Of a stretch of DNA of 64,000 nt, positions 1 through 9,104 are shown piece by piece (position 1 is the first letter of the stretch; every line of letters begins with the position of its first letter). This stretch comes from Marasmius tenuissimus (taxonomy: Eukaryota; Basidiomycota; Agaricomycetes; Agaricales; Marasmiaceae), in NCBI GenBank assembly GCA_029532415.1, contig JAQOTA010000034.1, positions 496,001 to 560,000 on the forward strand, read 5' to 3'. Below the pieces are notes generated by a model. The model was not told the DNA's origin, did no database searches, and worked only from the letters and a program-made list of their open reading frames with translations. The position numbers were made by a program, and so were the translations under genes.

Positions 1-227
1 AATCCAGAGAAGAAAAGGGAGGTCCGGAGTTCTCAAGGATACGGGAGAGAGAAGGGCGAGAGAAGGGCGTTTACCGTCTCTTCACGAAGATAATCATTAC
101 AACAGTCGACATGCCACTGCGTGTACATCTAGGATACTGGGAGGACAAATTAGATGGATCCGATCGTAAAATAAAATTGAAAGGACCCGCAGCAACCTCG
201 AAAGGCTTATTCGAGGTATAATATTCT
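1..227. other. No gene seen at the left edge
   Basis: No open frame or motif was recognised. A short tandem duplication (gagagaagggcgagagaagg) lies near 47-66. This is probably the 3' flank of the hypothetical gene that follows. Confidence 0.4.
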
Positions 228-1791
228 CTACAGTGACTTCTTACCCTCTAGTCCGAAGGCTTTGTAGGCCACTTTCAAACCTCTTCTCAGTGTGCCCCGT
301 AGGTTGACTGACCCAGGAGATGAGGAGTAGGAGACTTCCCTCAGTGAAGAGTTTGGAGTCAACGGAGCGTTCAATTCCTCAGAGCAAGTTGCGCCTAGCG
401 TTTCCGCTGGAGGAAGACCGGTATCAGGACCTCCGACGTCACCATTTCCACTGCCATCTCTGCCCCCGCCAGGTTCCGTTCCGGCTCGTGGCCCTGCTGT
501 GACTGGAGCCCCGTCCATCTCTGGCCTTTCTTCCCCTGACCTGAAACTGCTTCCGAAATTCAGAGATGGAGAAGGGATTGCACGGGAATGACGAGGCTCG
601 TCGCTATCCCCCGTAATAGCGACAACCGGATCCCGGAAAGGCTTTGGGCCCCAAGACTTATCCCAGAAAATCTGGGGATTCGAACTTCCGTAGAACGCGT
701 TCTCGCGTTTCAAAGGGCGACCCTTTCGTGGAGAAGGAGGCTGAGGAAGATGCTCATTACCCGGAAGAACATCAGGCGGGATCGAGGCGAGCTTAGATTC
801 GGGTGGGGGCGTGAGGGTGTATCTGAGGTGGGGCAGTCTGCGAACGAGTTCTTGCCAGCCCGGATTCTGCCACACGTGAGAGGTGGACTGCTTCGCTTTC
901 GCTGTAATTACCGATCGTGGAAGTGAGGAGAAATGCACCCGCGCATCCGTACTAAGGGGCGTCAGGGGAGTTGAAACTGAGGTCGAGGGCGCCACTCTAT
1001 CAGGAGCCTCCTCGATTGTGGCCCCTGGACTAAGTGCGGAAGAAGCGGCAGTGATGGTGGTTGTGGCTCGGGAGATGCTTTCGACCGACGCGGCAATGGT
1101 GGCTTTTTGGTGTTCGGGATAACCAATCTGGATCGCGACGGGTGTTTGTTCCAGAGATGTGTTCGAGTCTGGGGTGAACTTGACGACGAAAGGGAGGTCA
1201 ATCAAGGGCCGAAGAGGGTTTGTTTTCGTTTGGGTCAGAGTGAAAGGCCGGCCTTCAGCTTCAAGAGAGAATTGATTGGATTCGGGTATGTGTAACTGTT
1301 CGATAACTTCGAGCTCGGTGCCACCGCGCTCAGCGACGATCGGAGAAGAGGCAGGGGCACCTGGGTTCATGCATTCGACTACTTTAACCGGTTTAGCCCT
1401 AACACCATTCATGAGCATGCATTAAATGAGAGCTAGTAGGCCTACTTACCGTGACGTATACAGCATCCTGTAGAGCAATTTGGTCCTAAAGATATTCATG
1501 TTCGGTTAGCACATCGTAACGACCGGTGAACGGGAAGGCGTACATGTAGGGTTGGATGGCTTGTATCTCCAAAGGAATCTCCTGTAAGACATCTTTCACA
1601 AGAGTTCGAAGGGGTGAAGGTACATGGTCAGGATAATCCTTGACCAACGTCGAGAACAAGAATTGCGCCCGAGCAAGATGCTCGAACGCGAGGTGTTGGT
1701 GTTCGTCGAAGGAAGCCGGACGCTGCATGTTTGGGGCATCGTGGAGTGCCCATAGTGAAGGAGCTTTTGCGAAGCGGTTCGGGGCGGACAT
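228..1791 (-). CDS. Hypothetical Ser/Pro-rich protein, 3 exons
   Basis: Function unknown. I read three exons on the minus strand: 1791-1544, 1485-1450 and 1398-228. They join in frame to about 484 codons. The first intron has donor GTACGC, a GCTAACC branch site and acceptor TTTAG; the second has donor GTAAGT. The first ~90 residues look folded (helical, with Leu and His). The rest is low-complexity Ser/Pro/Thr sequence with a basic C-terminus. No signal peptide or membrane segment is seen. I chose the start at 1791 (MSAPNRF); an in-frame ATG at 1824 is possible. No family was recognised, so this is probably a lineage-specific, largely disordered protein. Confidence 0.6.
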
Positions 1792-2581
1792 GATAAAAAT
1801 TGGAGGTAAGTGGCAGCAGCTCAATAATGCGGCCTTTATATGGGGTGAAAGGAATCGGCTTCACTTTGACGATGGACGCTTGGTCCATTGCCACAATAAG
1901 AATTACATCGTCATGACCAGGTTCCTTTGTTCACTGTTCAAGCGGTGCGATCGCGTGGTTATTGTATTTTTTGGCTCGAAGAAACTTGTGTGGCATGATC
2001 GCACGTCTGGATTGGTGGTGCAAAAGACTCTTTATTCGAGAGTCCAGGATAAATGGCGGGGGGGAATAACACCAAGAGGTCTACGAGCGCCCCTAGCCTG
2101 GAGAAGAAAACATGAACTAAATATGCATCAGCGAGCATCAGAACAGGAAAGATCAAAGCACGGTCAAAGTTAGCCCGAAAGTTGTCCGCTATGATGCCCG
2201 TCTTGGCCTTTGTCCTGCATCCGTTTCCCCACCTCATGCGTGCCGGTATCGAGAATTTGTAAGTTGGACTTGTTCGACTCTAAAAATGTTCAGCGGTCCT
2301 GATGCCAAGTGCACTATAACGGTCAGTAGTATCAGTGACAGCTGGGAACTATTTCTGTGGTTTTCATACACGTCAGTTTGGTACGAGTTTGAAAGTAACC
2401 TTGCGGCAACTGTTGCAAGTTACTGCAAGCTTCGAAGTTGGGAGGGATCGCAAACGAGAAATGATTGCGTAAGTGGTTACCTGTGATTGGCTCAGCCGCT
2501 CAGTACTGTGAAGGTACTCGCAGCACCGCAGTCAAAAGCCTGCCCAACTTACTTCTCACTTCTTGTCACTTTCCTTCCACG
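1792..2581. other. Intergenic region between divergent genes, holding one repeat copy
   Basis: Upstream region shared by the minus-strand hypothetical gene and the plus-strand ZIP transporter. Open frames here are short and look non-coding. It holds one copy of a dispersed 48-bp repeat (2121-2168). A partner in opposite orientation lies just past the end of the ZIP gene. Confidence 0.5.
2121..2168 (-). repeat. Dispersed 48-bp repeat, copy 1 (inverted relative to 4622-4669)
   Basis: Read on the minus strand, this matches 4622-4669 on the plus strand at 43 of 48 positions. Weaker similarity continues about 20 bp further on one side. The shared core ends in GATGCTCGCTGATGCATAT. The two copies flank the ZIP gene in inverted orientation, as remnants of a small inverted-repeat element would. 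Confidence 0.6.
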
Positions 2582-4365
2582 ATGGGTATACCAGCTGAGG
2601 GTATAGAGCACAAATTAGGGACGATGGCCATTATTTTTGGCATCTCTCTGTTTGGTGAGAATCTATCGTCGAAAATGCACTTGTTCTCAAACAATCTCCA
2701 GCTGTATCGTTTCCTGCTATATCGCAGAAGACCTCGTTTCTTCCAATTCCAAAGATTGTGTTCTTCATCGGGAAGCATTTCGGGACAGGTGCGCTCTCTA
2801 AAGAGGTGTTCTCGCCGTGCTATGCTGAATCAATGATATGTAGGAGTCATCCTAAGTACGGCGTTCGTTCACCTTTTGAAGGACTCCTTCGAGTCGTTGT
2901 CGGATCCCCTTGTGAAGAGTCGTTATCCCGGCGTGTCGGACCAAATTGGGCTGATAATGTGCGTATTGAGATCCTTCGATGCTTGCATTACACGCTAACA
3001 CTTCTGATCTGTAGCTTAGGCTCCTTGCTACTCATATTCCTGGTGGAATGTATGTGAGGTTCCTTCGGAGAAGTAGCACTCTGCTGACATATACTCCAGA
3101 TATCTCAACAAGTGTCGTTGATCACCTTCACCGGCATGGCCATGAACACGAACATGGACACGGTGAAGAGGAACCGACCGCCACCAACTCTCCTCAGGTT
3201 GAACAACTCCAGCTTCCAAGCGGTTCCGACGAAAACACTCCCCTTCTCGCCCCGTCAAGACACAGTCATGAAGTCTCTCATCATAGCCACGAATCTTCAC
3301 GACACAGTCATTTCAACACTCTCAAACGACAAAGCTCACATTATCTCACCTCAATCGTAACGAATAGCCCACGACACGCTAGAAGCACTGAATATTTCTA
3401 TATCATAAACGACGTCAATCATCATATCAACAACGGCGAATACCATCTTGTTGGAGGCAAGAAGGGTCAAGGAGGGCCGTGCGTATGTGTTTGTGTATGT
3501 CCGGCGGGGCAAGGCGGTCCAACTATCAAGAACCTACCTGATCCCGTCCGGATCACCCAGGGAGAAGAGGAAAGTGGCCACGGGGACGAAGAGGAAGAGA
3601 CTCCGCAGTTGAGCAGGAAAAGACAGATTGTTGGCATCTTGGTCAGCTAGCTTAATTTGCTGACCTTCCAAGCGGGACGCTAACCAAGTCCCCTTCTCAG
3701 GTTTTGCAAATGGGAATCATGATTCACTCGCTTGTAATCGGCCTCACCTTGGCAATCACCTCTGGGTCTGAATTCGGTGAGCCTCTCCTTCCGCCTTGCA
3801 GCTGACTCGTTCGCCTAACTTCTCCATAGCGACGCTTACTACTGCCATCGTATTTCACCAGCTCTTCGAGGGCCTCAGTCTCGGTATCCGAATCGCCGCC
3901 ATTCCTCCCCCTCCATTATCTCACGATTCCCCAACATTACCCCTCCACAACGCCAAACCGTCCGACGAGGCTTCTACAGCCTCCGGAAACGGCTGGCTGA
4001 AGCCCATTCTCTCTATCCTCTTCGCCGTCACCACCCCCGCCGGAATCTGCTTGGGCATCCTACTCTTCTCCGTTTCCGGCACGCACTCCGAGCAAGCCAA
4101 GATGATGTTGACGCAAGGCTTGATGTCAGCGATATCGGCGGGCATGTTGATTTACGCAGGGACTGTCGAGATGCTTGCTGCAGACTTCGTTTTTGCGATC
4201 GGCGGCTCCGGCGGTCACGGTCATTCACATGGGGAAGAGTTTATGACAGAGGAGGGCGCGGAAGGTCAGGGAGGAGATGAGTCTTCGTGGAGAAAGAAGG
4301 CGATCGCACTGGTGAGTTTGTGTGCGGGAGTTGCTGGGATGAGCTTGGTCGGTCTCGGGGAGTGA
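2582..4365 (+). CDS. ZIP-family zinc/iron transporter, 7 exons
   Basis: Predicted plasma- or organelle-membrane importer of Zn2+/Fe2+ (ZIP family). Exons: 2582-2654, 2702-2788, 2844-2958, 3015-3049, 3100-3641, 3701-3776 and 3830-4365, joining to 487 aa. Family landmarks appear in order: TM1-3 segments (IVFFIGKHFGTG, FVHLLKDSF, LLLIFLVEYISTSVVDHLH), a long cytosolic loop rich in His (HGHEHEHGHG, HSHEVSHHSHESSRHSH), the TM4 signature IHSLVIGLTLAITSGSEF, TM5 HQLFEGLSLGI, a second His run (GGHGHSHGEE) and a final hydrophobic helix. Total length suits a fungal ZIP, but the N-terminal part before TM1 is short, so an upstream exon is possible. The loop also holds an odd Cys-Val repeat (CVCVCVCP). 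Which metal it carries cannot be told from sequence. Confidence 0.9.
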
Positions 4366-4777
4366 GGGAGATATTTCCAAACATCCTTAGAAAGATCTCG
4401 TTCCCATTGCTATATCTAGTCGTTCTGCTCATTTCTTGTAAAAATCACTGTAACCCCCCGTGTACATGTATAATACCGCTTCCGTTAGTTAGATAATGGG
4501 TTTTCATGACATTTATAGCCTGAAACTTGCAGAATGATCGCTCAATTGACCGAGCTTGACCGTCGTACCAGGTCGTGACATTCACACGTTCCGGCGAATC
4601 GTTATACAAATTCGAACATGCTTTGACCGTGCTTTGACCGTTCCCATTCCGATGCTCGCTGATGCATATCAAACCACAGTGATCAAACTTGTGTCATCAA
4701 CAAACTCCCTGGCGCTCACTCGGAGTCACACTGGACTCTGACAAAGAGTCCCTTTCATTGCCGATCCGGACTCTTCT
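4366..4777. other. Region between convergent genes, holding a repeat copy
   Basis: Lies between the 3' ends of the ZIP and hydrolase genes. It holds the second copy of the 48-bp repeat (4622-4669). No gene was seen. Confidence 0.5.
4622..4669 (+). repeat. Dispersed 48-bp repeat, copy 2
   Basis: Matches the reverse complement of 2121-2168 with 5 mismatches. A direct TTTGACCG doublet sits inside it. Both copies happen to encode a similar short peptide, which explains look-alike short ORFs here; I do not treat those as genes. Confidence 0.6.
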
Positions 4778-6152
4778 CTATAGTTTTGCCTCGGGAGAGA
4801 TAATTCCATCCAGTATCGATATAATCGCATCTGCTAACCCCTCAGGGTTCTCTTGAACGATCTGTATCGCCCTGTTAGCCATTGTTTCCTCGTGATAACA
4901 GGTGACACACCATATGTCCACAGTCAGGAACTGTGGTCACTGAAGCAAGAACTCGCCCCTTCGAAGTGTCGCCCATTGCGTCCCGGATCTCATCCACACT
5001 AACCTCGGCGATCTTAGCCAGATCCGGTCGACAGAAGAGGAAAAGGGAACACGCACACTACGTCAGCATTTTCTCCCCATATCGCATGCACAGGCACTCT
5101 CCCGCAAATCCGTGCGAGTTCATCCATGGCTTCGAAATGCCCATCAACGTCAGAGTAGAGAGCACTTTCCTGCTCTTTCGGGCACTTGAGAGTGACCTGG
5201 CCAGTCGAAGTGGTACGGAGGCCGTAGTCTGCCATAAGGCGTGCCATACGAGGGTCCCAACCGTTCCAGGGGAAGCGTTTCATCATCCATTCATGTGCTG
5301 TTTCCTTGGAATCCCATGTATCTCGTCGAGAGCGGGTAGCATTCACGGTGAATTCCATCTGGAGCATTCGGTCCTCGATTGACGCTGGATCGGAGCTGGT
5401 CAGAGCAGTGGGTATAGGTAGTTTGCGATGAATGTTGAATCACCGTGGAAGTGCTCGCGGGTGATCATGGTCGCTTCGATGAGAACCAGTGCAACATAGG
5501 GATAATGTGAAAGTGGCACCCCAAGAGTGCTTAGCGTCCTGGCTCGGGAGATGAACAAGCTTGTGCAGGCAGAGAAATATGCACTCACATCGTACCAGCA
5601 CCAGCAGAGTGACCCAGAGCGACCATTCTGTGGCCTTTCATCCTCGAAGAGTTGACGAAATTTCGGATGGCGTTGGACCAGTCATACACCGCTGTTTGAC
5701 CAGAAATAGTTGAACATTCATCTGAGTACAAGCAGGCCGAGTTACTCGCTCACTTAGGCCTTCCGATCTCTCCTTCAGAATCTGCTCATTCGCTACCGCC
5801 GAGTCCCCATGGTTCTGCCAATCGAAAGACCATAACTCTCGTATCCGGTAGCTATGCTTTATGTTGGATTGCGCACTGAATAGCTGTTCAACAACAGGCT
5901 CCCAGTATTCCTTATCTTGGCTTCTGCGTCAACGATCATACTACAGAGAGTATATCCTGAAGCCAACTCACGCGAACCGATGCAGTGAGCAAAGAGTAGT
6001 GTTAAGCCGTCATGGTGTACATTCGAAGTGAGATATCGCCTTGCTGCTAATTTCAAGCTACGCGATGTATCAATGTCGTTGCATTCAGTTCCGTCGTCAT
6101 TGAAGAAGTGCAGAGAGGATGACAAATTGGGGCTGGTGGGAGTCGGTGTCAT
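4778..6152 (-). CDS. Alpha/beta-hydrolase fold protein
   Basis: Serine hydrolase of the alpha/beta fold, substrate unknown. The first exon, 6152-5972, splices through donor GTGAGT to an exon that gives HCIGSHKEYWEPVVEQLFS, the usual oxyanion-side start of this fungal group. Then follow WSFDWQNHGDSA, the nucleophile elbow GHSAGAG (around 5570-5610) and a helical lid (SIEDRMLQM to KRFPWNGWDPRMARLM). Next comes the strand before the acid, VPVHAIWGENADVV, and a last exon ending PEAKL before the stop at 4778. About six introns of 45-60 nt are needed. Not all boundaries were fixed, especially around 5400-5460 and 4860-5040. No secretion signal is visible, so it is probably cytosolic. Confidence 0.8.
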
Positions 6153-6972
6153 GATGGTCCTGATGGAGGAGTACTCTGGGCCCAAGCTCTGCTTTGGCGT
6201 CGGGCGTCTAACAAAGCGCTGAAGTGGCTGTGAAGCCGGTAATTACCGACGTGATAAAGTTACTGGGGTCTGCCACTTCCCCGTTCCTTTGTTGGTCTCG
6301 ACTCCCACTTCCTCGAAAACTGCTGACGACCCACTCTCAAAACTCCAATGGCACACCTCTCCGTCAATAATTTCTTCTTCAATTCACCTAGGCATGCCTC
6401 ACACCCCAATACATCGCTCATTTCCGAACTACGTTGGCTCCCAAGTTCATAGACCACCGAAGTCCCACATTGGAGCACCATGCCCTCAGAAAGGAACTCT
6501 ATTGCACGAATGATGACAGCATCTGTTTGGTAAGCCGATTGATTTCGGAGGGAAAAATTGAACCCGACTTCTTACAGCTTGGACGTTCAAAGTGTATAAA
6601 AGAACCTGGATTTTTTAGCCGGTCCCGCGAACCGGAAATTCCTCCTCGTGGTTTCCTGTCGTAGGTCGACAACTAATAGTAAACAGTGAAGAAGGGCGGC
6701 CTTGGAATGTCCAATAGTCACTGCCCTCGCCATCAATTCACGACATTGATTTTTTTGGGTTTGAACACTTTTCCCACACAGTAAGCCTTACCAAACGCAA
6801 CCCTGCCCAGTGCCCCCAGCGTCTTTCCTCCCATCTTCGCCCCGAAACGTTCGAAAGACTAGTCGACTTCCTGAAATCCTGCTCTTGACCCTTCGCCTCT
6901 AGGTACGTCTTCGCGTCGGGCTTGCTACGTCGCTCATGGCTTGACTCCGGAGAAGATAGATCTGAGCACATC
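6153..6972. other. Divergent intergenic region
   Basis: Shared 5' flank of the alpha/beta hydrolase (minus) and the F-box-like gene (plus). Only short ORFs of odd composition are present. No TATA box, RNA gene or repeat was recognised with confidence. Confidence 0.4.
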
Positions 6973-8667
6973 ATGGAACTCTCGCGTATCCTTCATCATG
7001 TCCATGCACCCCCGCAGCCTTTGCGACCGAACATTAACACTCTCGCGATAGAAATATTAGCGATCATCTTCGGATTCTGCGTAGACTCACCTGTATGGGA
7101 AAGGCGACGGGAGCAAGCACCCATGATTCTCACTCGGGTGTGTTCCCTTTGGCGTCGGGTGGCCCTCAGCACCCCATCGTTGTGGGCCGAACTGAACTTT
7201 TTCATCACCGAATCCCCCTCGATCCATCTTGCAGAACGCATCCAAGATGTTTGGTTATCCCGTTTAGGTACAGCTGGACCTCTCCATCTCCACATCAAGA
7301 TTGCCCAAGTCGGACCAGACGAGCACGACCGAGAACGTCTCGGTCGTTTTCTCAACGACTTCCTGTGCCGATATCATCCATACATTCCCCGCTTACGGTC
7401 TCTAACTCTAGATCGGGTGTTCTTGAGGCATGCTCAGGACCAAGTCTCGTTCACCTCCCTTCCTGTATCCCAGTTTCCGAATCTCCATCAAATCAAGTCC
7501 ATCCGAATCACTGATGCCCCAGTTTTCGACTGGGTTTTCTCCCTCCTTCCGTTTGCTCTCGACGTAGAAAGTCTTACCTGGATCGATAGAGGAGTCGAAG
7601 ACGTTATCAGGACGATACCGTTGACGCATCTCCAGACACTAGAATTCGAATGCACCTACGCGGGTTATCCCCTCTCGCTGGCGGACCTGCAGAAATTACT
7701 CCCCGAAGCACCTCAGCTCCTGGAGCTGGCCCTTACATTTGAAAACGATCCGTCCCTTTCACCACCAACCTCATACCTCTCCCACAACCACATCCGCGTC
7801 CTCAAAGTTGGAATAGGCAACAACGACATGGGAGAGTCCGTCGCTCCCAACACATTCAACTACATAACCCTACCCGCCCTCACAGAGCTCGACATAAACG
7901 CTAGCTCTCTCCTCAGCGATTGGGAGGCGACCCCCATCGTCAATTTCCTAAAACGCTCCCGATGTAACCTCACCTTCCTATATCTTGATCCTCCCCCGCG
8001 TATGGAGGACATCAAGGAATGCCTGGAAATCCCGAGCTTGGAGAAACATCTTTCGGACCTCCATATCGCAAACACCAATTGGTGTGAGCAGGAAGACTGG
8101 GGTTCGGAGGACGCTGACGACCCCAAGGTGCCTGTCATAGGACCTGTACTTGAATATCTCAGTACAATGAGGTACATAGGGAATTCGACACGTCTGCCTC
8201 TACTGTCATTGGACGATATATCTGTTTGGATAGATCCATTCGAGAATCTCGAAGCCCTTATTGCCTTCGTCGACCAACGCCTACCAGCTGTGGCGGCGGA
8301 CAACGTTCCCCCGAACCGAAACGGGGTATCTTATATTACGCGGATGACAGTCGTCGCTGTGGTAGAGGAAAATGACTATCCGACATGGTCGCAGGACACC
8401 GGATTCAGGGACAAGTATATAGAATGGCAAAGAAAGGAATTCGGACCATTCGTAGATGTTCTTGTTTGTAGACCAGTCGAAGGCCGGTGGAAATTCGAAA
8501 TGAGGGAAGCTCCGGAACTTCCTTCCCCGTCTGCGGGAAGCTTCAGTATGCCTGAGGACGACGATGACGACGATGATGGGGGCAGAGACGATGACTATGA
8601 CTCCGAAACTTCCGGTGGGAGGTACGCCAACACAGATGTTTCGGGTGAAGACGCGGAGGTTGAATAG
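6973..8667 (+). CDS. F-box-like / leucine-rich protein (Agaricomycete expansion family)
   Basis: Intronless gene of 564 codons from the ATG at 6973; the frame is open back to an ATG at 6922. The N-terminal ~55 residues carry the F-box-like pattern LAIEILAIIFGFC followed by LTRVCSLWRRVALSTPSLWAEL, the usual start of this family. The middle is an irregular leucine-rich repeat region (for example LRSLTLDRVFLR and IRVLKVGIGNN). The C-terminus is strongly acidic (EDDDDDDDGG), encoded by an impure GAC/GAT microsatellite near 8556-8580. Such proteins are thought to bring substrates to SCF ubiquitin ligases; the substrate is unknown. It ends about 110 bp before the converging SPT20 gene. Confidence 0.85.
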   Translation: MELSRILHHVHAPPQPLRPNINTLAIEILAIIFGFCVDSPVWERRREQAPMILTRVCSLWRRVALSTPSLWAELNFFITESPSIHLAERIQDVWLSRLGTAGPLHLHIKIAQVGPDEHDRERLGRFLNDFLCRYHPYIPRLRSLTLDRVFLRHAQDQVSFTSLPVSQFPNLHQIKSIRITDAPVFDWVFSLLPFALDVESLTWIDRGVEDVIRTIPLTHLQTLEFECTYAGYPLSLADLQKLLPEAPQLLELALTFENDPSLSPPTSYLSHNHIRVLKVGIGNNDMGESVAPNTFNYITLPALTELDINASSLLSDWEATPIVNFLKRSRCNLTFLYLDPPPRMEDIKECLEIPSLEKHLSDLHIANTNWCEQEDWGSEDADDPKVPVIGPVLEYLSTMRYIGNSTRLPLLSLDDISVWIDPFENLEALIAFVDQRLPAVAADNVPPNRNGVSYITRMTVVAVVEENDYPTWSQDTGFRDKYIEWQRKEFGPFVDVLVCRPVEGRWKFEMREAPELPSPSAGSFSMPEDDDDDDDGGRDDDYDSETSGGRYANTDVSGEDAEVE

Positions 8668-8776
8668 CTCGATATCCGGTAGTACAACTATAAGTTACAA
8701 ACGTGATGTACAAGATAGAACGAAATTATATGGTCCAGAGTATGTACGAGCATCGGGAAGTGAAGAATCGTAATGA

Positions 8777-9071
8777 CTATCGCCCAGGCATGTTGCCGGG
8801 ACCAGGAACACCCCGCCCTTGGCCTTGCTGCTGCATCTGTTGTTGCATCTGTTGCATCTGCCCTGGTTGCATTTGAATCGGAAATCCTCTTCCTCTCCCC
8901 CCTCCAGCCATCATGAGTTGGTAGTACTGTTGTGTCATGTGCTGAGGGTTCTGGCCGTTTTGAGCCATGTTCGGCATCGCCGCGTGGTTACCACCCTGTT
9001 GTATCATCCCCATACCCGGCCAAAACCTGCCTTGCATCGGTTGACCGGCAGCAGCGTAGAACATGTATGGC

Positions 9072-9104
<33 letters not shown>

